A stretch of DNA of 64,000 nucleotides from Dorea sp. AM10-31 (lineage in GTDB: Bacteria > Bacillota > Clostridia > Lachnospirales > Lachnospiraceae). Position numbers and translations under genes: made by a program. Of the stretch, positions 1 through 7,714 are shown one piece after another. The stretch covers positions 62,001 to 126,000 of the forward strand of contig NZ_QTUV01000008.1 in the NCBI RefSeq assembly GCF_003435815.1, read 5' to 3'. Numbering within the stretch: the first letter of the stretch is position 1; every line of letters starts with the position of its first letter. The notes below the pieces were generated by a model. That model did not search any database. It had not been told where the DNA came from and worked only from the letters and a program-made list of their open reading frames with translations.

Positions 1-789
1 GATGACGGAAATATGATCGAAAGTGTTCTGATGAAATACAACTATGGCAATTCAGTCTGTATTTCATCGCAGGCAGGCTGCCGTATGGGCTGTCGTTTCT
101 GTGCATCGACAATAGATGGACTGGAACGGAATCTTACAGCATCAGAGATGTTACGACAGATTTATGCGATACAGAAGATCACCGGGGAGCGGGTATCGAA
201 TATCGTAGTCATGGGAAGTGGCGAACCGTTAGATAACTATGATAATTTTGTACGGTTTGTACATATGATCAGTGATGAACACGGGCTTCATATCAGTCAG
301 AGAAATATTACGGCATCAACCTGCGGAATCATCCCGAATATGTTGCGGCTTGCCGAAGAAGGACTGCAGATCACACTTGCACTTTCTCTGCATGGTTCTA
401 ATCAGGAGAAGCGTAAGAAACTGATGCCGGTTGCGAATAAATATGAACTGACGGACGTGCTGAAAGCCTGTGACGTTTATTTTGAAAAAACAGGACGAAG
501 AGTTACATTTGAATACAGTCTTGTAAAGGATGTCAACGATCAGGACGAGGATGTGAAGGAGCTGGCAGCGATGTTAAAAAACCGGAACTGTCATCTGAAT
601 TTGATTCCGGTTAATCCAATCCGGGAACGTGATTTTAAGAAACCGGATGGCAAAAATGCCCGTGATTTCAAAAATAAACTTGAAAAAAACGGAATAAATG
701 TTACTATTAGAAGAGAAAGAGGCTCAGATATTGACGGAGCCTGCGGACAGTTAAGACGACGTTATAAAACCGCGAAAAAGGAGAACTAG
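1..789 (+). CDS. rlmN: 23S rRNA/tRNA adenine-C2 methyltransferase RlmN, 5' end missing
   Basis: Radical-SAM enzyme that methylates C2 of adenine in 23S rRNA (A2503) and some tRNAs. The frame is open from base 1, and the residues before the first in-window Met (DDGN) fit the family, so the gene starts upstream; RlmN is usually about 350 residues and some 90 are missing. Visible are the CRMGCRFCAS iron-sulfur motif, GSGEP in the SAM-binding region and, near the C-terminus, GACGQLR carrying the catalytic cysteine. It directly abuts the phosphatase gene, giving the usual clostridial order rlmN-stp-prkC-rsgA. Identity is secure; only the N-terminus is unseen. Confidence 0.95.
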   Translation, partial: DDGNMIESVLMKYNYGNSVCISSQAGCRMGCRFCASTIDGLERNLTASEMLRQIYAIQKITGERVSNIVVMGSGEPLDNYDNFVRFVHMISDEHGLHISQRNITASTCGIIPNMLRLAEEGLQITLALSLHGSNQEKRKKLMPVANKYELTDVLKACDVYFEKTGRRVTFEYSLVKDVNDQDEDVKELAAMLKNRNCHLNLIPVNPIRERDFKKPDGKNARDFKNKLEKNGINVTIRRERGSDIDGACGQLRRRYKTAKKEN

Positions 790-1533
790 ATGAAAATATA
801 TGCAATGACCGATGTGGGTAGAAAAAGAGAAGTCAATCAGGACTTTGTATATGTAACAGATAAACCGGTGGGACCGTTCCCGAATCTTCTGGTAGTCGCA
901 GATGGAATGGGAGGCCATAAAGCCGGTGATTTTGCGTCTAAATATACAGTAAAAGTACTCCATGAAGAACTGGAGAAGACAGTGCTTAAGAAGCCGGAAG
1001 AGATCCTTAAGGAGATAGTAATAACTGCCAATCATGAGCTTATTAAAGCAGCGCAGTCGGATGTGAAATTGGAAGGAATGGGTACAACACTGGTTGTTGC
1101 TACTGTTATCGGTAATACATTATATTTTTCAAATGTAGGAGACAGTCGTCTTTATCTGATCAATGATAAGATCAAACAGATTTCCAAAGACCACTCTCTT
1201 GTAGAAGAGATGGTAAGACTTGGAGGAATCAAAGCAGAAGAAGCCAAGAATCACCCGGATAAGAATATTATCACAAGGGCGATCGGTGTGAAAGAAGATG
1301 TAGAAGCAGATATTTATGAATATCGTCTGAGAAAGGGAGACATCATTCTGATGTGTACAGACGGACTCAGCAACATGGTAGAAGATGAGGACATGTTTGA
1401 CATCGTTAAGGGAGCCAGAGATATTGTTGAGGCAGTTCATATGCTGATAGAGAAAGCGAACAGTAATGGCGGGAGAGATAATATAGGGGTGGTTATGGCA
1501 GAGCCACTTGCAGATGAGGTGAGCGTATGGTAA
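790..1533 (+). CDS. stp: PP2C-family Ser/Thr protein phosphatase (Stp/PrpC)
   Basis: Metal-dependent phosphatase that reverses phosphorylation by the PASTA kinase encoded next. Of 247 residues, the PP2C signatures are in order: an N-terminal TDVGRKREVNQD, VADGMGGHKAGD (metal-binding Asp), VGDSRLYL, CTDGLSNMV and a C-terminal GGRDNIGVV. There is no membrane segment, so it is cytosolic. It starts right after the rlmN stop, with the ribosome site AAAAAGGAG inside the end of rlmN, and its last 7 bases overlap prkC, so kinase and phosphatase are probably translationally coupled. Length is normal for the family. Confidence 0.95.
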   Translation: MKIYAMTDVGRKREVNQDFVYVTDKPVGPFPNLLVVADGMGGHKAGDFASKYTVKVLHEELEKTVLKKPEEILKEIVITANHELIKAAQSDVKLEGMGTTLVVATVIGNTLYFSNVGDSRLYLINDKIKQISKDHSLVEEMVRLGGIKAEEAKNHPDKNIITRAIGVKEDVEADIYEYRLRKGDIILMCTDGLSNMVEDEDMFDIVKGARDIVEAVHMLIEKANSNGGRDNIGVVMAEPLADEVSVW

Positions 1534-3650
1534 AAGACGGAATATTTCTGGGTAACCGTTATGAGGTGCTGAGCAAGATTGGCGCCGGTGGAATGGCGGA
1601 TGTATATAAGGGAAAAGATACGATGCTGAATCGCTATGTTGCGATCAAAGTATTGAAGAAAGAATATCGGGAAGATGAGAATTTCGTCCGTAAATTCCGG
1701 ACAGAAGCGCAGTCCGCAGCGGGACTTCTGAACCCGAACGTTGTAAATGTCTATGATGTAGGCGAGGACCGGGGACTGTATTATATGGTTATGGAACTGG
1801 TCGAAGGAATCACGCTGAAAGAGTATATTGAAAGAAAGGGCAGATTATCTCACAAAGAGATTATCAGCATCGCAATACAGATGTGCACCGGTATCGGTGC
1901 AGCACATGCGGCAAATATCATTCACCGCGATATCAAACCGCAGAATGTAATTATTTCCAGAGACGGCAAAGTTAAAGTAACAGATTTCGGAATTGCAAAA
2001 GCTACTACATCGAATACGATCAGTACGAACGCAATGGGCTCAGTACATTATACATCACCGGAGCAGGCAAGAGGCGGATTCAGTGATGCGAAGAGTGATA
2101 TTTATTCGATTGGTATTACGCTGTATGAGATGGCAACCGGTCAGGTACCGTTTGACGGAGATTCGACCGTATCTGTTGCAATGAAACACCTGCAGCAGGA
2201 AATCACACCGCCGTCAGAACTGGTTCCGGATATTCCGTACAGTCTGGAACAGATTATTTTAAAATGTACACAGAAAAACGGAGAACGCCGTTATCCGAAT
2301 ACAACACAGCTGATTCAGGATCTGAAACGTTCACTGGTAGATCCGGATGGAGATTTCGTAGTGATCCCGCCGCTTGGCAATGCCGATACCGTGATCATCA
2401 CGGATGAAGAACTGGACGATATCCGTAGTGGTTATGATGATGATTATGACGACGAGGATTACGATGACAATTACGATGACAACAAAGGCTATGGCGATGA
2501 TTATGATGATGAAGACTACGATGATGATTATGACGACAAAGGCTATGGCAGCAAAGGTTACGGAGACGATGATTATGACGATGATGTATATGACCGGAAA
2601 AAGTCCCGCAAGAAAAAAGGCGGCGAAGATGTAAATCCAGGTATGCGTAAGCTTATGAAGATTCTTATGGTTGTTGTCGTGATCATTATTCTGTTCGTTG
2701 TTGTCTTTGCAATCGGCAAAGCTACCGGTATCTTCAAAGGATTTAATTCCGGAGTTACAGCAGAAGAGACAGACAGCAAAGTAAAAGTTCCGAATGTTGT
2801 TGGAATGACAGAAGAAGATGCAAAAGCAGCGCTGAACAAAAAAGGACTTGGATGTCATGTCACATATGAAGAATCTGATAAATATGAAAAAGGTAAAGTC
2901 TGCGAGCAGAAGACAGAAGCCGGAACAAAAGTAGCGAAGAATACAAGAATTAATATTGTTGTATCTTCAAAGAAGATAGAAGATACGATCCAGATACCGA
3001 ATGTATCCGGTATGGATGAATCCGAAGCGCAGCGCACACTGGAAGAAAAAGGCCTTACAGTTGGATCTTCCCAGTTTGTATATAGCAGCCAGTATGATGA
3101 AGGCGAAGTTATCGGAACGGATCCGGCAGCAGGAACAAGTGTAACCGCAGATCAGGAAGTGGTAATGAAAGTCAGCAAAGGCTCTGAGAAGATTTCTGTG
3201 CCAAGTCTTGTAGGCAAGACGGATTCAGAAGCACAGTCTGCGATCAAGTCAGCAGGACTGAAAGTTGGGACGGTTACTTACCAGTACAGTGATGAGACGG
3301 AAAAAGGCTATGTTGTGTCTCAGTCTCCGTACAGCGGTAACAAAGTAAATGCCGGATCAACAGTAAATATTGTTGTCAGCAAAGGAAAGAAACCGGAGGA
3401 TAAGATCACTGTCCAGAATTTCAGTGGCAGTGATGAAGAAGAACTGTTAAGCTGGGCTTCTGAGAATGGACTGAATGCAAGCAAACAGCGGAGCGAGTAC
3501 AGTAGTAATTATGAAGAAGGAACGATTATTTCCATGACTCCTTCTTACGGAAAAGTATCCAAAGGATCAACCATCCGCTATGTCTTAAGCCTTGGACCAA
3601 AACCGGAAAGCAACAGTGGAAACAATGACGGAAAACAGGGCGATAACTAG
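1527..3650 (+). CDS. prkC: PASTA-domain Ser/Thr protein kinase (PrkC/StkP type)
   Basis: Membrane kinase that senses muropeptides or lipid II and controls wall growth, germination and metabolism. The cytosolic kinase domain (about 10-275) has GAGGMADVY, catalytic Lys41 in VAIK, HRDIKPQN at 133-140 and DFG at 153. One membrane helix lies near 378-400, followed by four extracellular PASTA repeats (starts near 425, 492, 560 and 625; the last is divergent). Between kinase and membrane, about 300-360, is an unusual Asp/Tyr/Gly-rich stretch made of DYDD and KGYG units, then a basic KKSRKKK patch. The 707-residue length is normal. It overlaps stp by 7 bases. Confidence 0.95.
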   Translation: MVKDGIFLGNRYEVLSKIGAGGMADVYKGKDTMLNRYVAIKVLKKEYREDENFVRKFRTEAQSAAGLLNPNVVNVYDVGEDRGLYYMVMELVEGITLKEYIERKGRLSHKEIISIAIQMCTGIGAAHAANIIHRDIKPQNVIISRDGKVKVTDFGIAKATTSNTISTNAMGSVHYTSPEQARGGFSDAKSDIYSIGITLYEMATGQVPFDGDSTVSVAMKHLQQEITPPSELVPDIPYSLEQIILKCTQKNGERRYPNTTQLIQDLKRSLVDPDGDFVVIPPLGNADTVIITDEELDDIRSGYDDDYDDEDYDDNYDDNKGYGDDYDDEDYDDDYDDKGYGSKGYGDDDYDDDVYDRKKSRKKKGGEDVNPGMRKLMKILMVVVVIIILFVVVFAIGKATGIFKGFNSGVTAEETDSKVKVPNVVGMTEEDAKAALNKKGLGCHVTYEESDKYEKGKVCEQKTEAGTKVAKNTRINIVVSSKKIEDTIQIPNVSGMDESEAQRTLEEKGLTVGSSQFVYSSQYDEGEVIGTDPAAGTSVTADQEVVMKVSKGSEKISVPSLVGKTDSEAQSAIKSAGLKVGTVTYQYSDETEKGYVVSQSPYSGNKVNAGSTVNIVVSKGKKPEDKITVQNFSGSDEEELLSWASENGLNASKQRSEYSSNYEEGTIISMTPSYGKVSKGSTIRYVLSLGPKPESNSGNNDGKQGDN

Positions 3651-3675
3651 CAGATAAGGACAGATTGCAGAAAAT

Positions 3676-4554
3676 ATGAATGGAAAGATTGTAAAAGGAA
3701 TTGCCGGATTCTACTACGTTCACGTAGTAGAATCCGGTGTTTATGAATGTAAAGCGAAAGGAATTTTCAGAAAAGACAAGATTAAACCGCTGGTTGGTGA
3801 TAATGTTGAACTGGAAGTTCTGGATAAAGAAGAAAAACTAGGAAATATCATTCGGATCCTGCCACGTCAGAATGAACTGATACGTCCGGCAGTTGCCAAT
3901 ATCGACCAGGCACTGGTCGTATTTGCAGTGTGTAAACCGAGTCCGCACTATAATCTGCTGGACCGTTTTCTCGTAATGATGGAAAGCAAAGGTGTACCGG
4001 TTGTTCTGTGCTTTAACAAAGAAGATATTGCCTGCGAAGAACAGATTGCCGAGATTGAAAGCATTTATCGTGACTGCGGTTATCCGTGTGTTTTTGCAAG
4101 TGCAAAAGAGGAGAAGAATATCGAAGAGATCCGTAAACTACTACAGGGAAAGACAACAGTGATTGCCGGACCATCAGGAGTCGGTAAATCTTCGATCATT
4201 AATATTTTACAGCCGGAAGCGAATATGGAGACCGGAGGCATCAGCCGAAAGATCGAACGTGGAAAACATACAACAAGACATTCTGAGTTGTTCCCGATAG
4301 ATGAGGAATCCTATATTATGGATACCCCCGGATTTAGTTCTCTGTATGTGAATGATTTTGAAAAAGAAGAACTGAAATATTATTTTCCGGAATTTGAACC
4401 TTATGAAGGTGGATGCAAATATAATGGATGCGATCATATACACGAACCGGGCTGTGCAATAAAAGAAGCGGTAGAATCCGGGAAGATCCACGAAGTCCGT
4501 TATGAAGATTATAAAGAAATGTATGAGGAACTGAAGAATAAGAGGAGGTATTAG
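3676..4554 (+). CDS. rsgA: Ribosome small-subunit-dependent GTPase RsgA
   Basis: Circularly permuted GTPase acting in late 30S subunit maturation. An N-terminal OB-fold (about 1-65) is followed by a GTPase core with motifs in permuted order: NKED (G4), then GPSGVGKSS (G1) and DTPGF (G3). A C-terminal zinc knuckle follows, with Cys and His in CKYNGCDH...EPGC. At 292 residues it is normal length. The gene lies 25 bases after prkC and 2 bases before rpe, as in other clostridia. Codons 10-21 are written as a perfect inverted repeat, listed separately. Confidence 0.95.
   Translation: MNGKIVKGIAGFYYVHVVESGVYECKAKGIFRKDKIKPLVGDNVELEVLDKEEKLGNIIRILPRQNELIRPAVANIDQALVVFAVCKPSPHYNLLDRFLVMMESKGVPVVLCFNKEDIACEEQIAEIESIYRDCGYPCVFASAKEEKNIEEIRKLLQGKTTVIAGPSGVGKSSIINILQPEANMETGGISRKIERGKHTTRHSELFPIDEESYIMDTPGFSSLYVNDFEKEELKYYFPEFEPYEGGCKYNGCDHIHEPGCAIKEAVESGKIHEVRYEDYKEMYEELKNKRRY
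3704..3737 (+). repeat. Perfect 16-bp inverted repeat inside the start of rsgA
   Basis: Left arm CCGGATTCTACTACGT (3704-3719), spacer TC, right arm ACGTAGTAGAATCCGG (3722-3737), with no mismatch. It begins 28 bases after the start codon and encodes the Gly-Phe-Tyr-Tyr-Val part of the OB-fold. The mRNA would form a very stable hairpin just inside the translation initiation region. Confidence 0.9.
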
Positions 4555-4556
4555 AC

Positions 4557-5219
4557 ATGGAGTACATTTTAGCACCGTCCATTTTGGCGGCAGATTTTAA
4601 GAACCTGGGGGAACAGATGAAACTGACAGAAGACAATGGGGCAAAATATATTCATTTTGATGTAATGGATGGAATGTTTGTGCCAAGTATCTCTTTTGGA
4701 ATGCCGGTTTTAAAATCCATTCATGATGTGACAGGACAGGTGATGGATGCGCATTTGATGGTGAAAGAACCAATCCGCTATATCGAAGAATTTGAAAAAT
4801 CAGGAGCAGATATCGTAACGATTCATCTGGAAGCATGTGAGGATGTGGAAGCAACGATTCAGAAGATTCGTGACTGCAACATGAAAGTCGGCTTATCCAT
4901 CTGCCCGGAAACACCGGCAGAAGCAATCGAACATCTTCTTCCGAAAGTGGATATGTTACTGGTAATGAGCGTGCATCCGGGATTCGGAGGTCAGAAGTTC
5001 ATTCCGGAATCGCTGGATAAGATCCGCAAGATCCGTGCCATGATCAATGAACAGGGACTTCAGGTGGATATTCAGGTAGATGGCGGTATTTATCTTACAA
5101 ATGTCCGTGAAGTGCTGGATGCCGGAGCAAATATTATCGTAGCGGGTTCAGCTGTATTTGGCGGAGATCCGGGTGAAAATACAAAGAAATTTATGGAGAT
5201 TTTAAAGGATTATGAATAA
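4557..5219 (+). CDS. rpe: Ribulose-phosphate 3-epimerase
   Basis: Interconverts ribulose 5-phosphate and xylulose 5-phosphate in the pentose phosphate pathway; cytosolic TIM barrel. The 220 residues show LAPSILAADF at the start, the metal-binding HFDVMDGMFVP and DAHLMV, the phosphate-loop region VHPGFGGQKF, and the catalytic Asp in QVDGGI. It starts 2 bases after rsgA with AAGAGGAGG as ribosome site, and its end overlaps thiN by 8 bases, so the run rsgA-rpe-thiN is one transcript. Confidence 0.96.
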   Translation: MEYILAPSILAADFKNLGEQMKLTEDNGAKYIHFDVMDGMFVPSISFGMPVLKSIHDVTGQVMDAHLMVKEPIRYIEEFEKSGADIVTIHLEACEDVEATIQKIRDCNMKVGLSICPETPAEAIEHLLPKVDMLLVMSVHPGFGGQKFIPESLDKIRKIRAMINEQGLQVDIQVDGGIYLTNVREVLDAGANIIVAGSAVFGGDPGENTKKFMEILKDYE

Positions 5220-5874
5220 GAAAATCGTTATCGTCAGCGGGGGAGAGCTGAACGAGGAGTTTACACTTTCTGTTTTGAGGGAGGAAGCAGGATGTGTGAT
5301 CGGTGTGGATCGGGGAATGGAATTTTTATACCATCATCAGATCATGCCGAGCTATATCGTAGGGGATTTTGACAGTGTGGATCAGACGATTGCCACATAT
5401 TACCGTGACGAGACAGATGTTCCAATCCGTGAATTTAATCCGGTGAAGGATGCTTCAGATACAGAAATCGCAATTCGTCTCGCAATGACACTGGGGTGCA
5501 AAGAGATGATTATTCTTGGTGCAACTGGCGGCAGGATCGATCATCTCTGGGCAAATATACAGTCGCTTGCAATTCCATTTCAGGCAGGTGTGGAGGCGCA
5601 GATCCTAGATCCGCAGAATCGTATCCGGCTGATCGACGGAGATACTGTGATTAAAAAAGATGAGGCGTATGGTCCGTTCTTTTCAGTATTTCCACTTGGC
5701 GCGGAAGTATATCATTTCAATATCGAGGGCGCTAAGTATCCGCTCACCGATCATACACTGAGTCCATATGACAGTCTGTGTGTGAGCAACCAGTGGCTCG
5801 AAGATGAAGTGAAGATCAGCTTTATGAACGGAATCGTGATCTTGATGGAGACCAAGGATAAAGGACAAGATTAA
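5212..5874 (+). CDS. thiN: Thiamine diphosphokinase
   Basis: Transfers diphosphate from ATP to thiamine to make thiamine diphosphate, the cofactor needed by pyruvate:ferredoxin oxidoreductase encoded further on. The 220 residues carry the family motifs VIGVDRGMEFL, VGDFDSVD, KDASDTEIAI and GATGGRIDH, followed by the C-terminal thiamine-binding beta domain with the LTDHTLSP region. The start lies inside the last codons of rpe (8-base overlap). It is the last gene before the accessory region. Confidence 0.95.
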   Translation: MNKKIVIVSGGELNEEFTLSVLREEAGCVIGVDRGMEFLYHHQIMPSYIVGDFDSVDQTIATYYRDETDVPIREFNPVKDASDTEIAIRLAMTLGCKEMIILGATGGRIDHLWANIQSLAIPFQAGVEAQILDPQNRIRLIDGDTVIKKDEAYGPFFSVFPLGAEVYHFNIEGAKYPLTDHTLSPYDSLCVSNQWLEDEVKISFMNGIVILMETKDKGQD

Positions 5875-5926
5875 GATGTTAAGTAAATCTTGGGTGCTGT
5901 ATCTATTATGGCAGGAATTACCGAGT

Positions 5927-6054
5927 AGGGATATCAGAACGCAGAGTATGATATCCCTTAAATAATAAATTGTGGAAAAGGGATATACAATCGTATCCTA
6001 AATATAGAAAAGTGTCAGAGAAGGGATACCAGGATACAAAGCATGATATCCCTT
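5927..6054 (+). repeat. Three dispersed GGGATA...TATCCC hairpins
   Basis: Hairpin 1 pairs AGGGATATC (5927-5935) with GATATCCCT (5950-5958), perfect. Hairpin 2 pairs AGGGATA (5979-5985) with TATCCT (5994-5999), with one bulge. Hairpin 3 pairs AAGGGATA (6021-6028) with TATCCCTT (6047-6054), perfect. The same arm motif builds the tandem array at 43956-44249. Between thiN (5875) and the ychF fragment (6387) I see no convincing large gene. Confidence 0.7.
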
Positions 6055-6086
6055 AAATGCTAAAATTGCAAAAAGAGATATCGAAA

Positions 6087-6254
6087 ATGTCTGCTACCCA
6101 GTTGGACGATGAAGCCAGAAAGGTTATGGAACAAATAAAGAGTATGCCCAGAGATATTCGCAGTAAGAAAAAGGCTGCTAAAGGGAGAAAGGAAATAAAA
6201 TTTTATGCGTGATTTCATTAACAATTACTGGGAAAATAGCGGATTTACATTGAA
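6087..6254 (+). CDS. Doubtful 55-residue reading frame after the GGGATA hairpins
   Basis: Short frame beginning MSATQLDDEARKVMEQIK; an in-frame ATG also exists at 6057. It is polar and helix-like, rich in Lys and Glu, and ends in a short hydrophobic stretch. I recognise no family. The reason to list it is position: like the gene at 44260 it follows directly on GGGATA repeats and starts just after a degenerate repeat arm (AGAGATATC). The ribosome site is weak. It may be a remnant of a longer gene. Confidence 0.2.
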
Positions 6255-6259
6255 TTTGA

Positions 6260-6308
6260 AACCCTGGTGTGATAATCTATAAATTGCTATATCAGGGTTT
6301 CTTTTTAT
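6260..6308 (+). terminator. Terminator-like hairpin
   Basis: AAACCCTG (6260-6267) pairs with CAGGGTTT (6294-6301) across a 26-base loop, followed by CTTTTTATT. The long loop makes it weaker than the other terminators here. Confidence 0.5.
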
Positions 6309-6386
6309 TTTGAAAGAACATGAGATAGCAGAAAAAGATTAATAAAAATCCTGAAACCAAAGGATAAAAAAGGAGAATATAAAATT

Positions 6387-6425
6387 ATGAAACTGGGAAT
6401 CGTTATTGCGAGACCGATTTCATAA
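6387..6425 (+). pseudogene. Stranded 5' end of ychF (left attachment junction)
   Basis: ATG AAA CTG GGA ATC GT reads MKLGIV, the first residues of YchF, preceded by AGGAGAATATAAAATT, then turns into unrelated codons and stops at 6423-6425. The intact gene at 18837 has the same six residues and a similar, but not identical, upstream region (AAAGGATTTATAGGAGG there, AAAGGATAAAAAAGGAG here). I infer that this is the original start of ychF, cut off when the element inserted, and that GGAATCGT (6396-6403) is the left copy of the crossover core. Confidence 0.6.
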
Positions 6426-6532
6426 ATATCCTTATAAGTTGTTAGATGCCTTTAAATGCTGATAGCTAGAGCATTTAGCGGATTTCCGACTTGGATAAAA
6501 CTCTATATAAATTCATGTAAGTTTTTGAAAAA

Positions 6533-6552
6533 TGGCCCACTTTGTGGCCCAC
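6533..6552 (+). repeat. Left pair of TGGCCCAC motifs, probable integrase arm sites
   Basis: TGGCCCAC occurs at 6533-6540 and 6545-6552, starts 12 bp apart. The same pair with the same spacing is at 18754-18773 beside the integrase gene. Tn916-type integrases bind such paired direct repeats near element ends. Each motif contains GGCC. Confidence 0.6.
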
Positions 6553-6584
6553 TGACTTTTGATCGAAGTCCTAATATGGTAAGG

Positions 6585-6613
6585 AGAAGCGCTCATCTAG
6601 GCGCTTCTTTTTT
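6585..6613 (+). terminator. Strong intrinsic terminator
   Basis: AGAAGCGC (6585-6592), 8-base loop, GCGCTTCT (6601-6608), then a T-run. No gene ends just upstream on this strand, so it may shield the element from transcription entering through the left junction. Confidence 0.75.
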
Positions 6614-6614
6614 T

Positions 6615-7571
6615 GACAAGTATTACAAAGAAAAATAGATGACGTTTAGAATGCAATATGATTATGCAACTGGAATTTGAAAGGCATAGTATGTTGTATC
6701 ATCTAATAAATTTTGCTTTCATTTTCGCTCATGATCATGAGCCTTTTTCTGTTCAAAGCGTGTGCTGATATTGTATTTCTAGTATAGAATTGGAAGAAGG
6801 GAACAAAAAACAGAACGTTGCTGTATTATAATTTGCTTTTGCTTGTCACGGCAGTGTTTAAAGGACGTGATGAAAACCTGATTTTATTGGGTTTCTTGGG
6901 TGAAAACGTAGAATTTTCACCTTATTTACACCTTTGGAAGATCGGATCGGAATAATAGAGAAAATAAAGAAGTGGATGAAGCTAATATGGAAGGATTTTT
7001 TGCATGATAGAAATATATAAAAATTATTAATTATAATTGATTTTTATAGATTAATGCATAATAAAAGCAAAAATAGAAAAGTATTTGATGTAAGAGTAGT
7101 GTTAAAAGTTGGAATGCAGATAGAGCAGGCTAAATTCTCATTTCCTTAGATATCATAACTGGATATCGAGGCTTACAATTCGCAGAAAAATCTTTTCAAA
7201 AATTCATGGAAGGATGTGGCTAAGAATCCATATTCTATTTTATGTATGCGTCGTAAATACTAATAAAGATAGATAGGAAAAATGCAATACAACAAGGTGT
7301 TGTAGACATAGCGATTGTAATCAAATAGAATTTGCTAGGTAAAATAGTTTTGTATGTCTATGGAGAGGAAGATTTTGAAGTTGCTTTTTCAATAGATTAT
7401 TTTCTGCGTTTAATCGTAAGCGTTAAATTGTAAAAAAAAATTGTTTTCTAAAGATAACATGAACGGTTCATATAAAAGGGCTGCTTAACATTAAGGTGAG
7501 CTAGCACAGACGATACGATGGTTGAAGAACATACTGAGATAGGATAAAATTAAAGAAGAAAGTATATAGGA
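6615..7571. other. AT-rich stretch without a recognisable gene
   Basis: Almost 1 kb with stops in all frames. The only protein-like piece is at 7162-7263 on the plus strand, 33 codons opening after a stop codon and reading DIEAYNSQKN and later KNPYSILCMRRKY before a stop; it looks like the tail of a decayed gene of unknown kind. I see no tRNA, no repeat array and no clear RNA fold. Confidence 0.5.
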
Positions 7572-7610
7572 AAAGAAAGGGAGTCAGATGAGACTGCCTT
7601 TCTTTGTTTC
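7572..7610 (+). terminator. Intrinsic terminator upstream of the ABC-3C genes
   Basis: AAAGAAAGG (7572-7580) pairs with CCTTTCTTT (7597-7605), with inner GAGTC/GACT pairing. It separates the ABC-3C promoter region from upstream transcription. T-richness after the stem is modest. Confidence 0.6.
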
Positions 7611-7714
7611 AGAAAAATAAATATTGAAAATAATTGATAAAATTAGAATTTATTTATGTATATTGATTTTGTATAATTGAATATATAGTATTTTGCAATG
7701 AAAGAAGGGGTAGA

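Noticed and set aside
2331..2858. 175-residue minus-strand frame in prkC
   Set aside because: Antisense of the Asp/Tyr-rich linker and transmembrane codons, giving an artificial Ile/Val-rich product.
6456..6638. 60-residue frame near the left end of the element
   Set aside because: It runs through the TGGCCCAC repeats and a strong terminator and lacks a ribosome site.
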